64,000 bases of DNA, from contig NZ_JAIWZC010000001.1 in assembly GCF_020297485.1 (NCBI RefSeq), forward strand, positions 5,208,001 through 5,272,000. The letters are read 5' to 3'. This document shows positions 33,882 to 43,316 of this stretch, one piece after another (position 1 is the first letter of the stretch; the number at the start of each line of letters is the position of its first letter). Made by a program: the position numbers and the translations under genes. Source of the DNA: Enterocloster clostridioformis (GTDB lineage: Bacteria > Bacillota > Clostridia > Lachnospirales > Lachnospiraceae). A model generated the notes under the pieces. That model ran no database searches, had not been told where the DNA came from, and was given only the letters and a program-made list of their open reading frames with translations.

Positions 33882-36158
33882 ATGGGACAGAAGCTGTTTG
33901 GCAGGATAAAGGACAGAATGCACAGGGTAAAAGGACAGGAGATGCAGGAGGGGGATAAGTTTTCCTTCCGCATGGCCAGGTTTATCATACATAAAAAAGG
34001 ATGGATTGAGAGTGTCTTTGCGGCAGGGTGTGTTTTCTCCCTGATAGCGATGCTCTTTGTAAATGTGAATTATGACCTGACGGAGTACCTGCCTGCATCG
34101 GCCAGGTCCTGTATCGGACTGGACCTGATGGAGGATGAATTCGGCTACCCGGGCACTGCCAGGCTTATGATCAAGGATGTGAGCCTGTATGAGGCAAAGC
34201 AGTATAAGGATAAGCTGGAAGCCGTGGATGGGGTGGATCAGATTCTATGGTGCGACAGTACGGTGAATATCTATTCGGGCGAGGATTTTATACGCCAGGA
34301 GGATATTAAGGATTACTACAAGGACGGCTGCGCTGTAATGGATATCACCTTTGACCAGGGGGATACGGCAAAGAAGACATCCCAGGCCATTGACGAGATG
34401 AAGGCCATTACAGGGGATAAGGGATACTATGTGGGAATGGCGGTACAGAATAAATCCCTGACGGAAAATGTGGAGAGCGAGATGAACCTCATCCTCACGG
34501 TTGCCGTCATCATGATATTTGCGGTGCTTTGCATCAGTACCGCCGCCTGGTCCGAACCGTTCCTTTTCCTGCTGGTTATGGGAGTGGCTATTTTGCTGAA
34601 CAGGGGCACGAATATTTTTATCGGGACAGTCTCGTTCCTGACCAATAATGTGGCTATGGTGCTGCAGCTGGCAACCTCCATGGACTACTCCATTTTCCTG
34701 CTGGATGCATTTTCCAGGGAAAAGCAGAAGGGTCTTTCAGAAGAACAGGCCATGATCAATGCCATTGAAGCTGCCATCAATTCCATATTTGCCAGCAGCC
34801 TGACTACGGTGGTAGGCTTTCTGGCCCTGGTATCCATGAAGTTCACCATCGGGTTTGATATGGGACTGGTGCTGGCAAAGGGAATTGTGTTCAGCCTTAT
34901 AACCGTGCTGTTTTTTATGCCGGCCATGATTCTCAAATTTTCCAAGTGGAATGATAAGACCAGGCACCGCCCCTTCCTGCCCTCCTTTCGGAAATTCAGC
35001 GAATGGGTCTACAGGGTGCGTTATGCCTCCCTTATCATTATGCTGTTTCTGGCGCCGCCCGCTTATGTGGCCCAGGGAATGAATGATTTCCTGTACGGCA
35101 ACAGCGCGGTGGGAGCCAGCGAGGGAACTCAGGTCTATAGGGACGACCAGGTAATCTCCCAGGAATTTGGAAGAAGCAATATGATGCTGGCCATGTATCC
35201 CAATACTTCAGCCGTAACGGAGAAAGCGATGTCAGATGAGATAGAGGATCTTCCCTATGTAAAAAGTGTGACGTCCATGTCCAATACCCTTCCGGAGGGA
35301 ATACCTGAGGAATTCCTGCCGTATTCCATTACCAGCGAGCTCCACACAAAGGATTACTGCAGGATGCTCATTTACATACGGACCAAGACAGAGAGCGAAC
35401 AGGCATTTAAGGGCGCGGATGAAATCCGGGATATTCTGGAGCGGTATTATCCGGAGAATTCCTATCTGGTGGGGGAAACACCCTCAACACAGGATATCAA
35501 GACCACTATCACGGCGGATAATTCCAGGGTAAATTTATTGTCCATGCTGGGCGTGTTCCTGGTGGTAATGTTCAGTTTCCGGTCCTTTGCCATACCCATG
35601 ATTGTAATGGTGCCCATTGAGGCTGCAATTTTTCTCAATATGGCCATGCCGTACCTGGCAGGGGATACCATGGTGTTTATGGGATATATCATAGTGAGCA
35701 GCATACAGTTGGGAGCCACAGTGGATTATTCCATCCTGCTGACCAATAATTATGTGTCATGCAGAAAGTCCCTGGAGAAGAAGGAAGCATGTATCCAGGC
35801 TTTAATGCTCTCCTGTCCTTCTATTTTTACTTCGGGAACCATTATCATATTGGCGGGATATATCATACATTTCATATCAACGACAGCAGCCATAGGGGAC
35901 CTGGGCCACCTGATTGGACGGGGGGCGCTGTTCAGCGTGATTCTGGTGCTGACCGTGCTGCCGGCCCTTCTGGTGCTGTTTGACCGCATCATTACCAGCA
36001 ATGAGTGGGACCGCCTGCAGAAATATCTGAAACAGCGCCATGAAAAGCGCAAAGCCCTGATAAAGGCAGGTTTAGGCGCCATTGTCAACAAGGCGTCCGC
36101 ATTAAAGCGGACTGATTTAGAACCAGCGGAGGTGGAAAGTGATGAAAATGAAATATAA
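33882..36158 (+). CDS. MMPL/RND-family exporter
   Basis: A 758-residue membrane protein with about 12 segments in two halves, each a single segment, a large extracytoplasmic loop and five clustered segments. The conserved MMPL stretches are NNVAMVLQLATSMDYSIFLL (about 250, with the aspartate-tyrosine pair of the proton relay) and its partner GYIIVSSIQLGATVDYSILL (about 610). Members export lipids, siderophores or drugs using the proton gradient. The next gene starts inside its final codons, so the repeat-rich surface protein is a probable partner. The N-terminal 40 residues are a positively charged cytoplasmic extension. Substrate unknown. Confidence 0.88.
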   Translation: MGQKLFGRIKDRMHRVKGQEMQEGDKFSFRMARFIIHKKGWIESVFAAGCVFSLIAMLFVNVNYDLTEYLPASARSCIGLDLMEDEFGYPGTARLMIKDVSLYEAKQYKDKLEAVDGVDQILWCDSTVNIYSGEDFIRQEDIKDYYKDGCAVMDITFDQGDTAKKTSQAIDEMKAITGDKGYYVGMAVQNKSLTENVESEMNLILTVAVIMIFAVLCISTAAWSEPFLFLLVMGVAILLNRGTNIFIGTVSFLTNNVAMVLQLATSMDYSIFLLDAFSREKQKGLSEEQAMINAIEAAINSIFASSLTTVVGFLALVSMKFTIGFDMGLVLAKGIVFSLITVLFFMPAMILKFSKWNDKTRHRPFLPSFRKFSEWVYRVRYASLIIMLFLAPPAYVAQGMNDFLYGNSAVGASEGTQVYRDDQVISQEFGRSNMMLAMYPNTSAVTEKAMSDEIEDLPYVKSVTSMSNTLPEGIPEEFLPYSITSELHTKDYCRMLIYIRTKTESEQAFKGADEIRDILERYYPENSYLVGETPSTQDIKTTITADNSRVNLLSMLGVFLVVMFSFRSFAIPMIVMVPIEAAIFLNMAMPYLAGDTMVFMGYIIVSSIQLGATVDYSILLTNNYVSCRKSLEKKEACIQALMLSCPSIFTSGTIIILAGYIIHFISTTAAIGDLGHLIGRGALFSVILVLTVLPALLVLFDRIITSNEWDRLQKYLKQRHEKRKALIKAGLGAIVNKASALKRTDLEPAEVESDENEI

Positions 36159-38820
36159 TAGAATCATGGCAGCGGGAATGGTCTTTGTCATGCTTTGCAC
36201 CGGCACTGGCAGCTTACCCGCGTACGGAGCGGAGGCCTCCGTGGACGTGGATGAAACCATGTATGTGAACCTGGATTATTATGGCAGGGTAGATAAGATT
36301 AATGTGGTAAAGGGAGTGGGGCTCAATGGCCGGACCGAGTTTACGGATTACGGGACCTATGAAAATGTGATTAACATGTCTAACAGCATTGAACCTGTGC
36401 TGGGGGACGGGACGGTTACATGGCAGCTTCCACAGGCCCAGAGGGGAAGATTTTATTATAAATGCGCTGTGGATAAAGACATAATGGTACTGCCCTGGGA
36501 CTTTGACGTATCTTATAAGCTGAACGGTGTACCCACGGACGCCGATAAGCTGGCAGGGGCTTCGGGCCTGATTGAAATCAATGTGAAGGCAGAGCCCAAT
36601 GACAATGCCGGAGCGTATTACCGCAACAACATGATGCTTATGGTGGCTGTGCCTGTGGATATGAGCAAGTGCTACAGTGTGGAGGCGGAGGGTTCCCAGA
36701 CCCAGAACCTGGGGGATACCACGGCAGTGGTATTTACCGCCCTTCCGGGGGAGGATGGAGATTATACAGTGCGCATCGGCACGGACAGCTTTGAGACCAT
36801 AGGCGTGATTATGGCCATGGTGCCGGGAACGGTCGAGGATCTGGAACATATCAAGGACCTGAAGGAAGCCAAGGATACATGGCAGGACGCGGGAGATGAG
36901 CTTTACGACAGCCTGGAACAGATGGCAAAGTCTGTGGAGAACATGAGGCAGGGCGTGAATCAGGTCCGCCAGGGCATGGATTCAGCGGAGAGCGCCAGAC
37001 AGAAGTGGAGTAATTCCAAGGACAGCATACTGGCGGGAAATGACCAGACGCTGGCAGCACTTACATCGGTGTCTCAGCAGATGGATACTATGATTCCTCA
37101 TCTTCAGACAGCCAAGGACTGTGCTGAGGTGGTTCACAGCAGCATGAATGACATTGTCAGCACACTGGGAGACATGCAGGACCCATTAAGAAAACTGCAG
37201 ACCAGACTTAAGAACATTGAAAACAGCGCAGGCGGTATCAGCAGCGATTTGCCGGAGCTTAAGAAGACCATGGAATCCATTATTGCGCTGGACACCCAGC
37301 TTCAGGCATCCCAGGACACACTGCTTACGTATCTCAGCTTGTATAAGAGTTCCAGCGCCAAGGCCAGAAGGCTCTACGACGAGGAACTGGATGAGGAAGA
37401 GCTGGAGGACATGGAGGATGTGGATTACGGGGTATCAAATGGCGGAAGCCACTCATCTTCCGGCGGAAGCGGCAGCCAGGAAAATACCCAGAATAATAAT
37501 CAGGGAAATGACCAGGAAAGCGGAAATTCCGGCAGCAGTACGGATGGAAAAGATAATCCGGATGGGGGTGCCGGCGGAAGCGGAACCGAAGAAGGCAGCG
37601 GAGGCGGAAGTACAGACGGAAGCGGAGGCACCAGCGGGACCGGAAGCGGGACCGGGAGCGGAAGTACGGACGGAAGCGGTGGCGTCAGCGGAAGCGAAAC
37701 CGGGAGCGGAAACGGAAGCGGAAGCACAGCCGGAGGCGGAGGCGCCAGCGGAAGCGGGACCGGGAACGGAAGTGAAAGTGGAAGCGGGACCGGAGGCGCC
37801 AGCGGAAGCGAAACCGGGAACGGAAGCGGAAGCATAGCCGGAGGCGGAGGCGTCAGCGGAAGCGGGACCGGGAACGGAAGTGAAAGCGGAAGCACAGCCG
37901 GAGAAGGAAATACCGGCGGAAGCCCTGCTGAAAACAGCACTGCCAGCGGAGATACCGGCAGCAGCACCCCGGATACCGGCACTGTCATTAGTTCTGCGAA
38001 AAATGCAGGAAATACTGGAAACACCGGCCTGGCAGGAATCTCGGTAACCGCATCCATAGAAAGGAAAAATATTCCTCTGGTAAGCAGTCCCGATCCGCAG
38101 GGAGCCGCAAAAGCCATTGAACAGGCTCTGTATGAAAAGGTGGCAGTCCTTCAGGATCTGTCTGCACAGAGCAAATCCCTGACAGACAGGATGTCGAACC
38201 TGATGGATGATACGTCTGATTCCGCGAAATACAGCGCCGAGATAGTTGACAATATGGATTATCTGATTGAGGATTTAAAGGCTCTCAATGATTCTCTGGA
38301 TGTATATTATCCGGACCTCCAGACTGCCCTGGATGACTCCCGGGAGCTGGTGCGGCGCACCACAGATGCCCTCAACAATGGAATCAGTACACTGACCATT
38401 ATCCAGAACACCCTGAAAGACAGCAGTGACGATTTTGACGCAGCAGCCAGAGACAGCCTGCGCGGCAGCATGGAGCTTCTGGATAAAAGCCTGAATATCC
38501 TGGACAGCACTACTGCCATGCGCCAGGCCGGACGTACAATGAAGGATACCATTGACAATGAGCTGGATAAGTTTGATACGGATAACCGCTTCCTGTTTAT
38601 GGATCCGTCCGCAGACAAGGTATCCTTTACCTCGGACCGGAACAAGCCGCCTAAGACATTGCAGATTGTCATGCGTACCGATGAGATCAGCGTGGATGAC
38701 GACACGGCCAAGACCGCGGATGCGGAAGTGGCCAAGGCCAAGGAAAGCCCCTTAAAGCGGATGTGGAATGTTCTGGTGCAGATGTGGAAGGCAATGGTAA
38801 GCATTTTCAAAAACAGGTAG
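36142..38820 (+). CDS. MMPL partner protein with coiled coils and a Gly/Ser repeat linker
   Basis: An 892-residue exported protein; ATG 36142 follows GGAGG by nine bases and overlaps the exporter gene by 17 bases. After a signal peptide (to about 30, ending PAYGAEA) there is a beta-rich domain (about 30-230), then helices like those of YhgE/Pip proteins (LYDSLEQMAKSVENMRQGVN and later LTDRMSNLMDDTSDSAKYSA). Between them, residues about 432-616 are a low-complexity GSGS/GTGS/GNGS/SETGSG linker. The C-terminus (MWNVLVQMWKAMVSIFKN) is hydrophobic and may anchor it. It probably spans the wall next to the exporter. The linker DNA is highly repetitive and may vary in length between strains. Confidence 0.7.
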   Translation: MKMKYNRIMAAGMVFVMLCTGTGSLPAYGAEASVDVDETMYVNLDYYGRVDKINVVKGVGLNGRTEFTDYGTYENVINMSNSIEPVLGDGTVTWQLPQAQRGRFYYKCAVDKDIMVLPWDFDVSYKLNGVPTDADKLAGASGLIEINVKAEPNDNAGAYYRNNMMLMVAVPVDMSKCYSVEAEGSQTQNLGDTTAVVFTALPGEDGDYTVRIGTDSFETIGVIMAMVPGTVEDLEHIKDLKEAKDTWQDAGDELYDSLEQMAKSVENMRQGVNQVRQGMDSAESARQKWSNSKDSILAGNDQTLAALTSVSQQMDTMIPHLQTAKDCAEVVHSSMNDIVSTLGDMQDPLRKLQTRLKNIENSAGGISSDLPELKKTMESIIALDTQLQASQDTLLTYLSLYKSSSAKARRLYDEELDEEELEDMEDVDYGVSNGGSHSSSGGSGSQENTQNNNQGNDQESGNSGSSTDGKDNPDGGAGGSGTEEGSGGGSTDGSGGTSGTGSGTGSGSTDGSGGVSGSETGSGNGSGSTAGGGGASGSGTGNGSESGSGTGGASGSETGNGSGSIAGGGGVSGSGTGNGSESGSTAGEGNTGGSPAENSTASGDTGSSTPDTGTVISSAKNAGNTGNTGLAGISVTASIERKNIPLVSSPDPQGAAKAIEQALYEKVAVLQDLSAQSKSLTDRMSNLMDDTSDSAKYSAEIVDNMDYLIEDLKALNDSLDVYYPDLQTALDDSRELVRRTTDALNNGISTLTIIQNTLKDSSDDFDAAARDSLRGSMELLDKSLNILDSTTAMRQAGRTMKDTIDNELDKFDTDNRFLFMDPSADKVSFTSDRNKPPKTLQIVMRTDEISVDDDTAKTADAEVAKAKESPLKRMWNVLVQMWKAMVSIFKNR

Positions 38821-38926
38821 AAGCGGGACTGAAAATTTGATATACTGTCCATAGAAGCAGCGGGCAGTGCGGCGCGACCATGGCTGCACTGCCTGCCGCC
38901 GTGTGGGGATAAGTTACAAAATGACA

Positions 38927-38957
38927 CAGGTACCGGGGCGTTTTTATCCAGTACCTG
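38927..38957. promoter_or_regulatory. Inverted repeat upstream of tetR, candidate operator
   Basis: CAGGTAC at 38927-38933 is repeated inverted as GTACCTG at 38951-38957, 16 bases before the next start codon. The position fits an autoregulatory site or a small attenuating hairpin. Confidence 0.45.
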
Positions 38958-38973
38958 CCGCAGGAGGAATACC

Positions 38974-39540
38974 ATGGCCGTTACAGGAAAGCAGGAGAAA
39001 ACAAAATACAGGCTGGCGGAATCCGTCAAGGAGTGCATGAAGGCAGCGCCGGTGGATAAGATTACGGTCAAAAATATTGTGGAGGGGTGCGGCGTGACCC
39101 GGCAGACCTTTTACAGGAATTTTCTGGACAAATACGACCTGATAAACTGGTATTTTGACAAGCTGGTGCTTCAGTCCTTTGAACAGATTGGCATGGGGCA
39201 CACGGTGGGGGAGAGCCTGACCCGGAAGTTTGAGTTCATCCTCAATGAAAAGGTGTTTTTTACAGAGGCGTTCCGGTCCGATGACAGGAATTCATTGAAG
39301 GAACATGACTTTGAACTGATTCTCCAGTTTTATACGGACCTGATTGCAAGAAAGACCAGCCAGCCTTTGGGCCAGGAGCTCCAGTTCCTTTTGGAGATGT
39401 ACTGCCAGGGATCCGTATACATGACTGTGAAGTGGGTTCTGGGAGGCATGAAGGACTCGCCCCGTGAAATGTCTGATAAGCTGGTGGAAGCCATGCCGCC
39501 AAAGCTGGCAGAGGTGTTCGGTAAACTGAAGCTTCTCTAA
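38974..39540 (+). CDS. TetR-family regulator (DhaS-like)
   Basis: A 188-residue protein after AGGAGGAAT. The helix-turn-helix is VDKITVKNIVEGCGVTRQTF followed by YRNFLDKYDLINWYFDKL, typical of the DhaS/TetR_C_8 subgroup. It precedes fucO in the same direction but is separated by a terminator, and follows the MMPL pair. Either could be its target. No ligand can be inferred. Confidence 0.82.
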   Translation: MAVTGKQEKTKYRLAESVKECMKAAPVDKITVKNIVEGCGVTRQTFYRNFLDKYDLINWYFDKLVLQSFEQIGMGHTVGESLTRKFEFILNEKVFFTEAFRSDDRNSLKEHDFELILQFYTDLIARKTSQPLGQELQFLLEMYCQGSVYMTVKWVLGGMKDSPREMSDKLVEAMPPKLAEVFGKLKLL

Positions 39541-39624
39541 AAGTTCCGGATACCTGCAGCCGCAGCAGAGACTGAAAATGGTGATTATGCATAATTATAA
39601 ATGGTGAAACTGCACAAACCTTAA

Positions 39625-39665
39625 AAGAAAGTGACAGACAGGGATGTTTGTCACTTTTATTTTAA
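39625..39665 (+). terminator. Terminator after tetR
   Basis: AAAGTGACA at 39628-39636 pairs with TGTCACTTT at 39649-39657, followed by TATTTT. Confidence 0.7.
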
Positions 39666-39689
39666 AACAGGAGTTGTTATAATATTAAC

Positions 39690-39731
39690 AAAAGCAACTG
39701 AGCAAAAGCAACCAAGTAAAAGCAACCAAGC
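39690..39731. repeat. 14-bp tandem repeat, three units, upstream of fucO
   Basis: AAAAGCAACTGAGC, AAAAGCAACCAAGT and AAAAGCAACCAAGC follow one another directly, about 60 bases before the fucO start. Confidence 0.75.
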
Positions 39732-39793
39732 AAATCCACGGACAGTTAAGATGGGTCCGGCGGCGTACAGTCAAAGTAAAGGAGAAGAGAATC

Positions 39794-40942
39794 ATGGCAA
39801 ACAGAATCGTATTAAACGAGACATCCTATCACGGCGCAGGCGCAATCCAGGAGATTGCAAATGAGGCAAAGGCAAGGGGGTTTAAGAAGGCTTTTGTATG
39901 TTCCGACCCTGACCTGATTAAGTTCAATGTAACCTGCAGGGTGATAAAGGTACTGGAGGATGCGGGACTGGCCTACGAGATTTATTCCGATATCAAGCCT
40001 AACCCAACCATCGAGAACGTGCAGACCGGAGTTGCGGCTTTCAAGGCATCCGGAGCTGACTATATCATCGCCATTGGCGGCGGTTCCTCCATGGATACCT
40101 CCAAGGCAATCGGCGTTATCATTACCAACCCTGAATTCGAGGATGTGAGAAGTCTGGAAGGCGTTGCTCCTACCAAAAATCCGTGTGTGCCGATTATTGC
40201 AGTTCCCACCACGGCAGGCACCGCTGCGGAAGTTACCATCAACTATGTTATCACGGATGTGGAGAAAAAGCGTAAATTCGTATGCGTGGATACCCATGAT
40301 ATCCCGGCAGTGGCAGTGGTTGATCCGGAGATGATGTCCTCCATGCCTAAGGGACTGACAGCAGCCACCGGCATGGATGCCCTGACCCATGCAATCGAGG
40401 GATATACCACAAAGGGCGCCTGGGAGATGACCGACATGTTTAACTTAAAAGCCATTGAAGTCATTGCCCGCAGCCTGAGGGATGCGGTGGAGAACAAGCC
40501 TGAGGGCAGGGAAGGCATGGCTCTGGGCCAGTATCTGACAGGAATGGGATTCTCCAACTGCGGTCTGGGCATTGTACACTCCATGGCTCACGGCCTGGGC
40601 GCATTATATGATACCCCACACGGCGTTGCCAATGCCATTATCCTTCCAACCGTCATGGAATACAATGCACCCTGCACAGGAACCAAGTTCAAGGACATTG
40701 CTGCTGCCATGGGCGTGGAGGGTGTTGAGAACATGACACAGGAGGAGTACCGTAAGGCAGCAGTGGACGCGGTAAAGAAGCTGTCCGCTGACGTAGGTAT
40801 CCCGGCCGACTTAAAGGAAATCGTAAAGCCTGAGGACGTGGATTTCCTGTCACAGTCCGCTATGGATGATGCCTGCCGCCCGGGCAATCCAAAGGACCCA
40901 TCCTTTGAGGATATCAAGAACCTGTATCTGTCACTGATGTAA
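39794..40942 (+). CDS. fucO: Iron-dependent lactaldehyde reductase
   Basis: A 382-residue group III alcohol dehydrogenase preceded by AAAGGAG. It matches Escherichia coli FucO through most of its length from memory: MANRIVLNETSYHGAGAI at the start, NAD-binding IAIGGGSSMDTSKAIG (about 95), PTTAGTAAEVTINYVITD (about 140), and metal ligands in ATGMDALTHAIEGY and GIVHSMAHGLGALYDTPHGV. It reduces lactaldehyde, and also glycolaldehyde, to the diol with NADH. No fucose or rhamnose genes are adjacent. The aldolase pathway at 46 kb could supply an aldehyde substrate, but this is inference. Confidence 0.88.
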   Translation: MANRIVLNETSYHGAGAIQEIANEAKARGFKKAFVCSDPDLIKFNVTCRVIKVLEDAGLAYEIYSDIKPNPTIENVQTGVAAFKASGADYIIAIGGGSSMDTSKAIGVIITNPEFEDVRSLEGVAPTKNPCVPIIAVPTTAGTAAEVTINYVITDVEKKRKFVCVDTHDIPAVAVVDPEMMSSMPKGLTAATGMDALTHAIEGYTTKGAWEMTDMFNLKAIEVIARSLRDAVENKPEGREGMALGQYLTGMGFSNCGLGIVHSMAHGLGALYDTPHGVANAIILPTVMEYNAPCTGTKFKDIAAAMGVEGVENMTQEEYRKAAVDAVKKLSADVGIPADLKEIVKPEDVDFLSQSAMDDACRPGNPKDPSFEDIKNLYLSLM

Positions 40943-40972
40943 TTACATAGACAGCTGCCCATGGCAGAAGAA

Positions 40973-41016
40973 AAGCCGCAGGACATGCCCTTATCAGGGG
41001 AGTGTCCCGCGGCTTG
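40973..41016. terminator. Hairpin between convergent fucO and the radical SAM gene
   Basis: GCCGCAGGACA pairs with TGTCCCGCGGC (one mismatch) around CCCTTATCAGGGG. It lies between two convergent genes and probably acts in both directions, though the T run is short. Confidence 0.55.
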
Positions 41017-41046
41017 AAATTTGTCTGAGGTATGGTCAATCCCGCT

Positions 41047-42138
41047 CTACAGCCACGCCTGTCCCGGTGCCAATGCCTCACTGAATATGCGTCCCAGATC
41101 CTTTTCGTATTTTGCCTGATGATATTTAAAAAGCATTTTTCCGCCGGACACAGGGCCCAGTATTTCTATTTTGCCGGTGACATGGGACATGGCGTAGCGG
41201 ATGCATTTGCCCTGGCCGTTCTGCATGTTCTTAGCCCCTTCCACGATGCGGCAGCCCTCTGTCAGAGGAATCTGGAACTGGCCCTTTACCCCGGATACGG
41301 GGCGGCACTGAAAAATGTAATAGGGAATGACGCCGTATCTGGTCAGATCCTTTAACAGGGTTCCGAGTATAGGGATGTCATCGTTGATTCCCTTTAACAG
41401 CACAGTCTGGTTCTTTACAATGACACCTGCGTCAATCAGGCACCGGATAGCTCTTACTGCTTCCGGAGTCAGTTCTTTGGAATGGTTGAACTGGGTCACC
41501 ACGTAGATTTGTTTGATTTTTGTATAGGAGGCCAATATATCCAGAAGTTCCGGGTCATCATAAATCCGCATGGGGAGCACCACAGGGGTGCGGGTGCCGA
41601 AACGGATTAAATCCAGATGGCTGATGGAGCTGAATGCTTCCAGATACCGGCGTATGGTTTGGTTGCTGTTCAGAAAGGAATCCCCGCCGGATATGAGCAC
41701 ATTGGTGATTTCAGGGTGGGAACCGATGTAGGCAGTCATCTCGTCCACATTTCCGGCTGTCTCGTCATCGGAGATTCCCACCAGCCGTTTTCTGAAACAG
41801 TGCCTGCAATACATGGCGCACCGGTGGGTGGACAGGATGAGTGCTGTCTGGGCGTATTTGTGCTGCAGGCCGGGAAGCACGGTGTTGTCCGCTTCTCCGC
41901 TGGTATCAAAGTCGCCTGACAGGTCGGTTTCACGAACAGAGGGTATGGACATCCTGAACACAGGGTCCTGTTCCGGATTGTCCCAGTCAATGAGGGACAG
42001 ATAGTATTTGGTGACTGTCATGGGAAACCGTTCCAGGATCCGGGTCATGTGTTCCTCCTCCTGGCTGGTAAGTCTCATATACGTTCTCAGTTCCTCGGCG
42101 CGTGTTATGTTGTTTCTCAGTGTTTCATTCCAATTCAT
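41047..42138 (-). CDS. KamA-family radical SAM protein
   Basis: A 363-residue protein of the lysine 2,3-aminomutase family. The radical SAM cluster is C107-x3-C111-x2-C114 (STHRCAMYCRHCFRKR), followed by the SAM-binding VLISGGDSFLN. Lysine aminomutases also need PLP; the C-terminal part here (PYYIFQCRPVSGVKGQFQIP) resembles the PLP-binding region but is short. It could be a lysine/beta-amino-acid mutase or an EpmB-like enzyme. No elongation factor P or lysine degradation gene is adjacent, so the substrate stays open. It stands alone on the minus strand. Confidence 0.8.
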   Translation of the reverse strand: MNWNETLRNNITRAEELRTYMRLTSQEEEHMTRILERFPMTVTKYYLSLIDWDNPEQDPVFRMSIPSVRETDLSGDFDTSGEADNTVLPGLQHKYAQTALILSTHRCAMYCRHCFRKRLVGISDDETAGNVDEMTAYIGSHPEITNVLISGGDSFLNSNQTIRRYLEAFSSISHLDLIRFGTRTPVVLPMRIYDDPELLDILASYTKIKQIYVVTQFNHSKELTPEAVRAIRCLIDAGVIVKNQTVLLKGINDDIPILGTLLKDLTRYGVIPYYIFQCRPVSGVKGQFQIPLTEGCRIVEGAKNMQNGQGKCIRYAMSHVTGKIEILGPVSGGKMLFKYHQAKYEKDLGRIFSEALAPGQAWL

Positions 42139-42364
42139 CTAATCATCCCCTTCATTCATTTTTTTCTATTATAACATCAGGAACAGCAGCCGCTGATGAA
42201 TAAAAAGTAAAAGTTTTGTAAATATTAGAATATTCGGTAATGCTTTAAAATACTTAAAATAGTATAAAATTTAATCTTTTTTGTATATGGTATTCCCAGG
42301 GACTCCATGGTAGAATGAAAGAACCCAAAAGTATTGATGTAAAAAGGAGGAGTGTGTAATATAT

Positions 42365-42858
42365 ATGGAAATGCAGATTACAGTGAAGGATAAAAACGAT
42401 GCGGTAAAGGCAGAGGCCGCGGGCAGGGAACAGGCCGTACTGGCATGGAAGGGCGAATATGAGGAGGGGGATAAGATTATATTTTCCTTTCCGGAAAAGA
42501 ACCGCTTCTATATCATACGGGTGGATGATACCATGGATGAGGCGTTCATCTATGGGGCCGGGGATGTGCTGGTCTATGAGGTCCCCTTTGGGGAGGGCAA
42601 GACATCCTATAATCCCAAGTCTTTAGGGCTGACTTCCCTCACGACAACTGGTGGAAAAAGGTGACATTTACTTTTTCCGACGGAACCTCTGAGACAGTGG
42701 AGCTTGAAAAGAGCGTTGAACCCCATATCATCCGTCTGGAGCGCAGGGGTATCACATGGCTTACCTTCGGGCAGCTTATCAAGGCAGACGACCCTTCTCC
42801 TTTCCCCGCTCTGACACAGATCGAGGTCTACGGCCGCGAGCATGAGTCCGCGCTTTAA
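42365..42858 (+). pseudogene. Small carbohydrate-binding-like protein, frameshifted
   Basis: The start after AAAGGAGGAG reads MQITVKDKNDAVKAEAAGRE and IIFSFPEKNRFYIIRVDD, to VYEVPFGEGKTSYNP. Near 42618 one base appears to be missing; in the corrected frame the text continues VFRADFPHDNWWKKVTFTFS and IIRLERRGITWLTFGQLIKA to the stop at 42858. Without the correction it ends at 42664. The fold (beta-rich, ending IEVYGRE) suggests a galactose-binding-like domain without signal peptide. The lesion may be genuine or a sequencing error, since codon use is otherwise preserved. Confidence 0.6.
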
Positions 42859-42984
42859 AGTGCGGCCGGGTCATGGGATGTGCGGGCATTGTATAATAAC
42901 AGGAAAAATATATGCTCAATAATTGGATAATATTGCGGTTCCGTCCCGGAGATATTTGTAAATATATGTATTTCCGGGAGAGAT

Positions 42985-43012
42985 TTTACACATAATTTAC
43001 ATAGACTTTACA
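42985..43012 (+). promoter_or_regulatory. Candidate Pho box: three TTTACA repeats at an exact 11-bp period
   Basis: TTTACA begins at 42985, 42996 and 43007. PhoP/PhoB sites in Gram-positive bacteria consist of TT(T/A)ACA-like hexamers repeated at 11 bp, one helical turn. It lies upstream of a Na/phosphate cotransporter gene. Confidence 0.6.
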
Positions 43013-43031
43013 TTACTGGCGGGAAAGAATA

Positions 43032-43060
43032 TTGACGACATATGAAATATCCCGTATAAT
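43032..43060 (+). promoter_or_regulatory. Promoter for the Na/phosphate cotransporter gene
   Basis: TTGACG at 43032-43037 and TATAAT at 43055-43060 are separated by 17 bases. It leaves a leader of about 250 bases before the start at 43317. The leader includes a possible 17-codon frame from 43124; no riboswitch was recognised. Confidence 0.7.
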
Positions 43061-43316
43061 GAGTATGTGTAAAGAAGTTGTAAAAAAATCGTAAATAATC
43101 AGGAAAAGAGGCTATAGATATCATGGGAAACGCCCTGTGTGACGGATGCCGCAAGAATATGATAAAGGAGGCATAACCTGCGATCGTTTGTTTGGGATGG
43201 CGGGCTATGCCATATTTTTGCCCATTTTTACCCGGAATCATTACGGGACACACGGGATTATCCATAAAGTGATAATATGGTAAGAGCTTATTTCCTCGGA
43301 CAAAAGGAGAAAACAC

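Noticed and set aside
37217..37837. A 206-codon frame rich in Ala, Glu and Pro inside the MMPL partner gene
   Set aside because: It overlaps the Gly/Ser linker in another frame. Its periodicity is produced by the repetitive DNA of the real gene, and it has no ribosome binding site.
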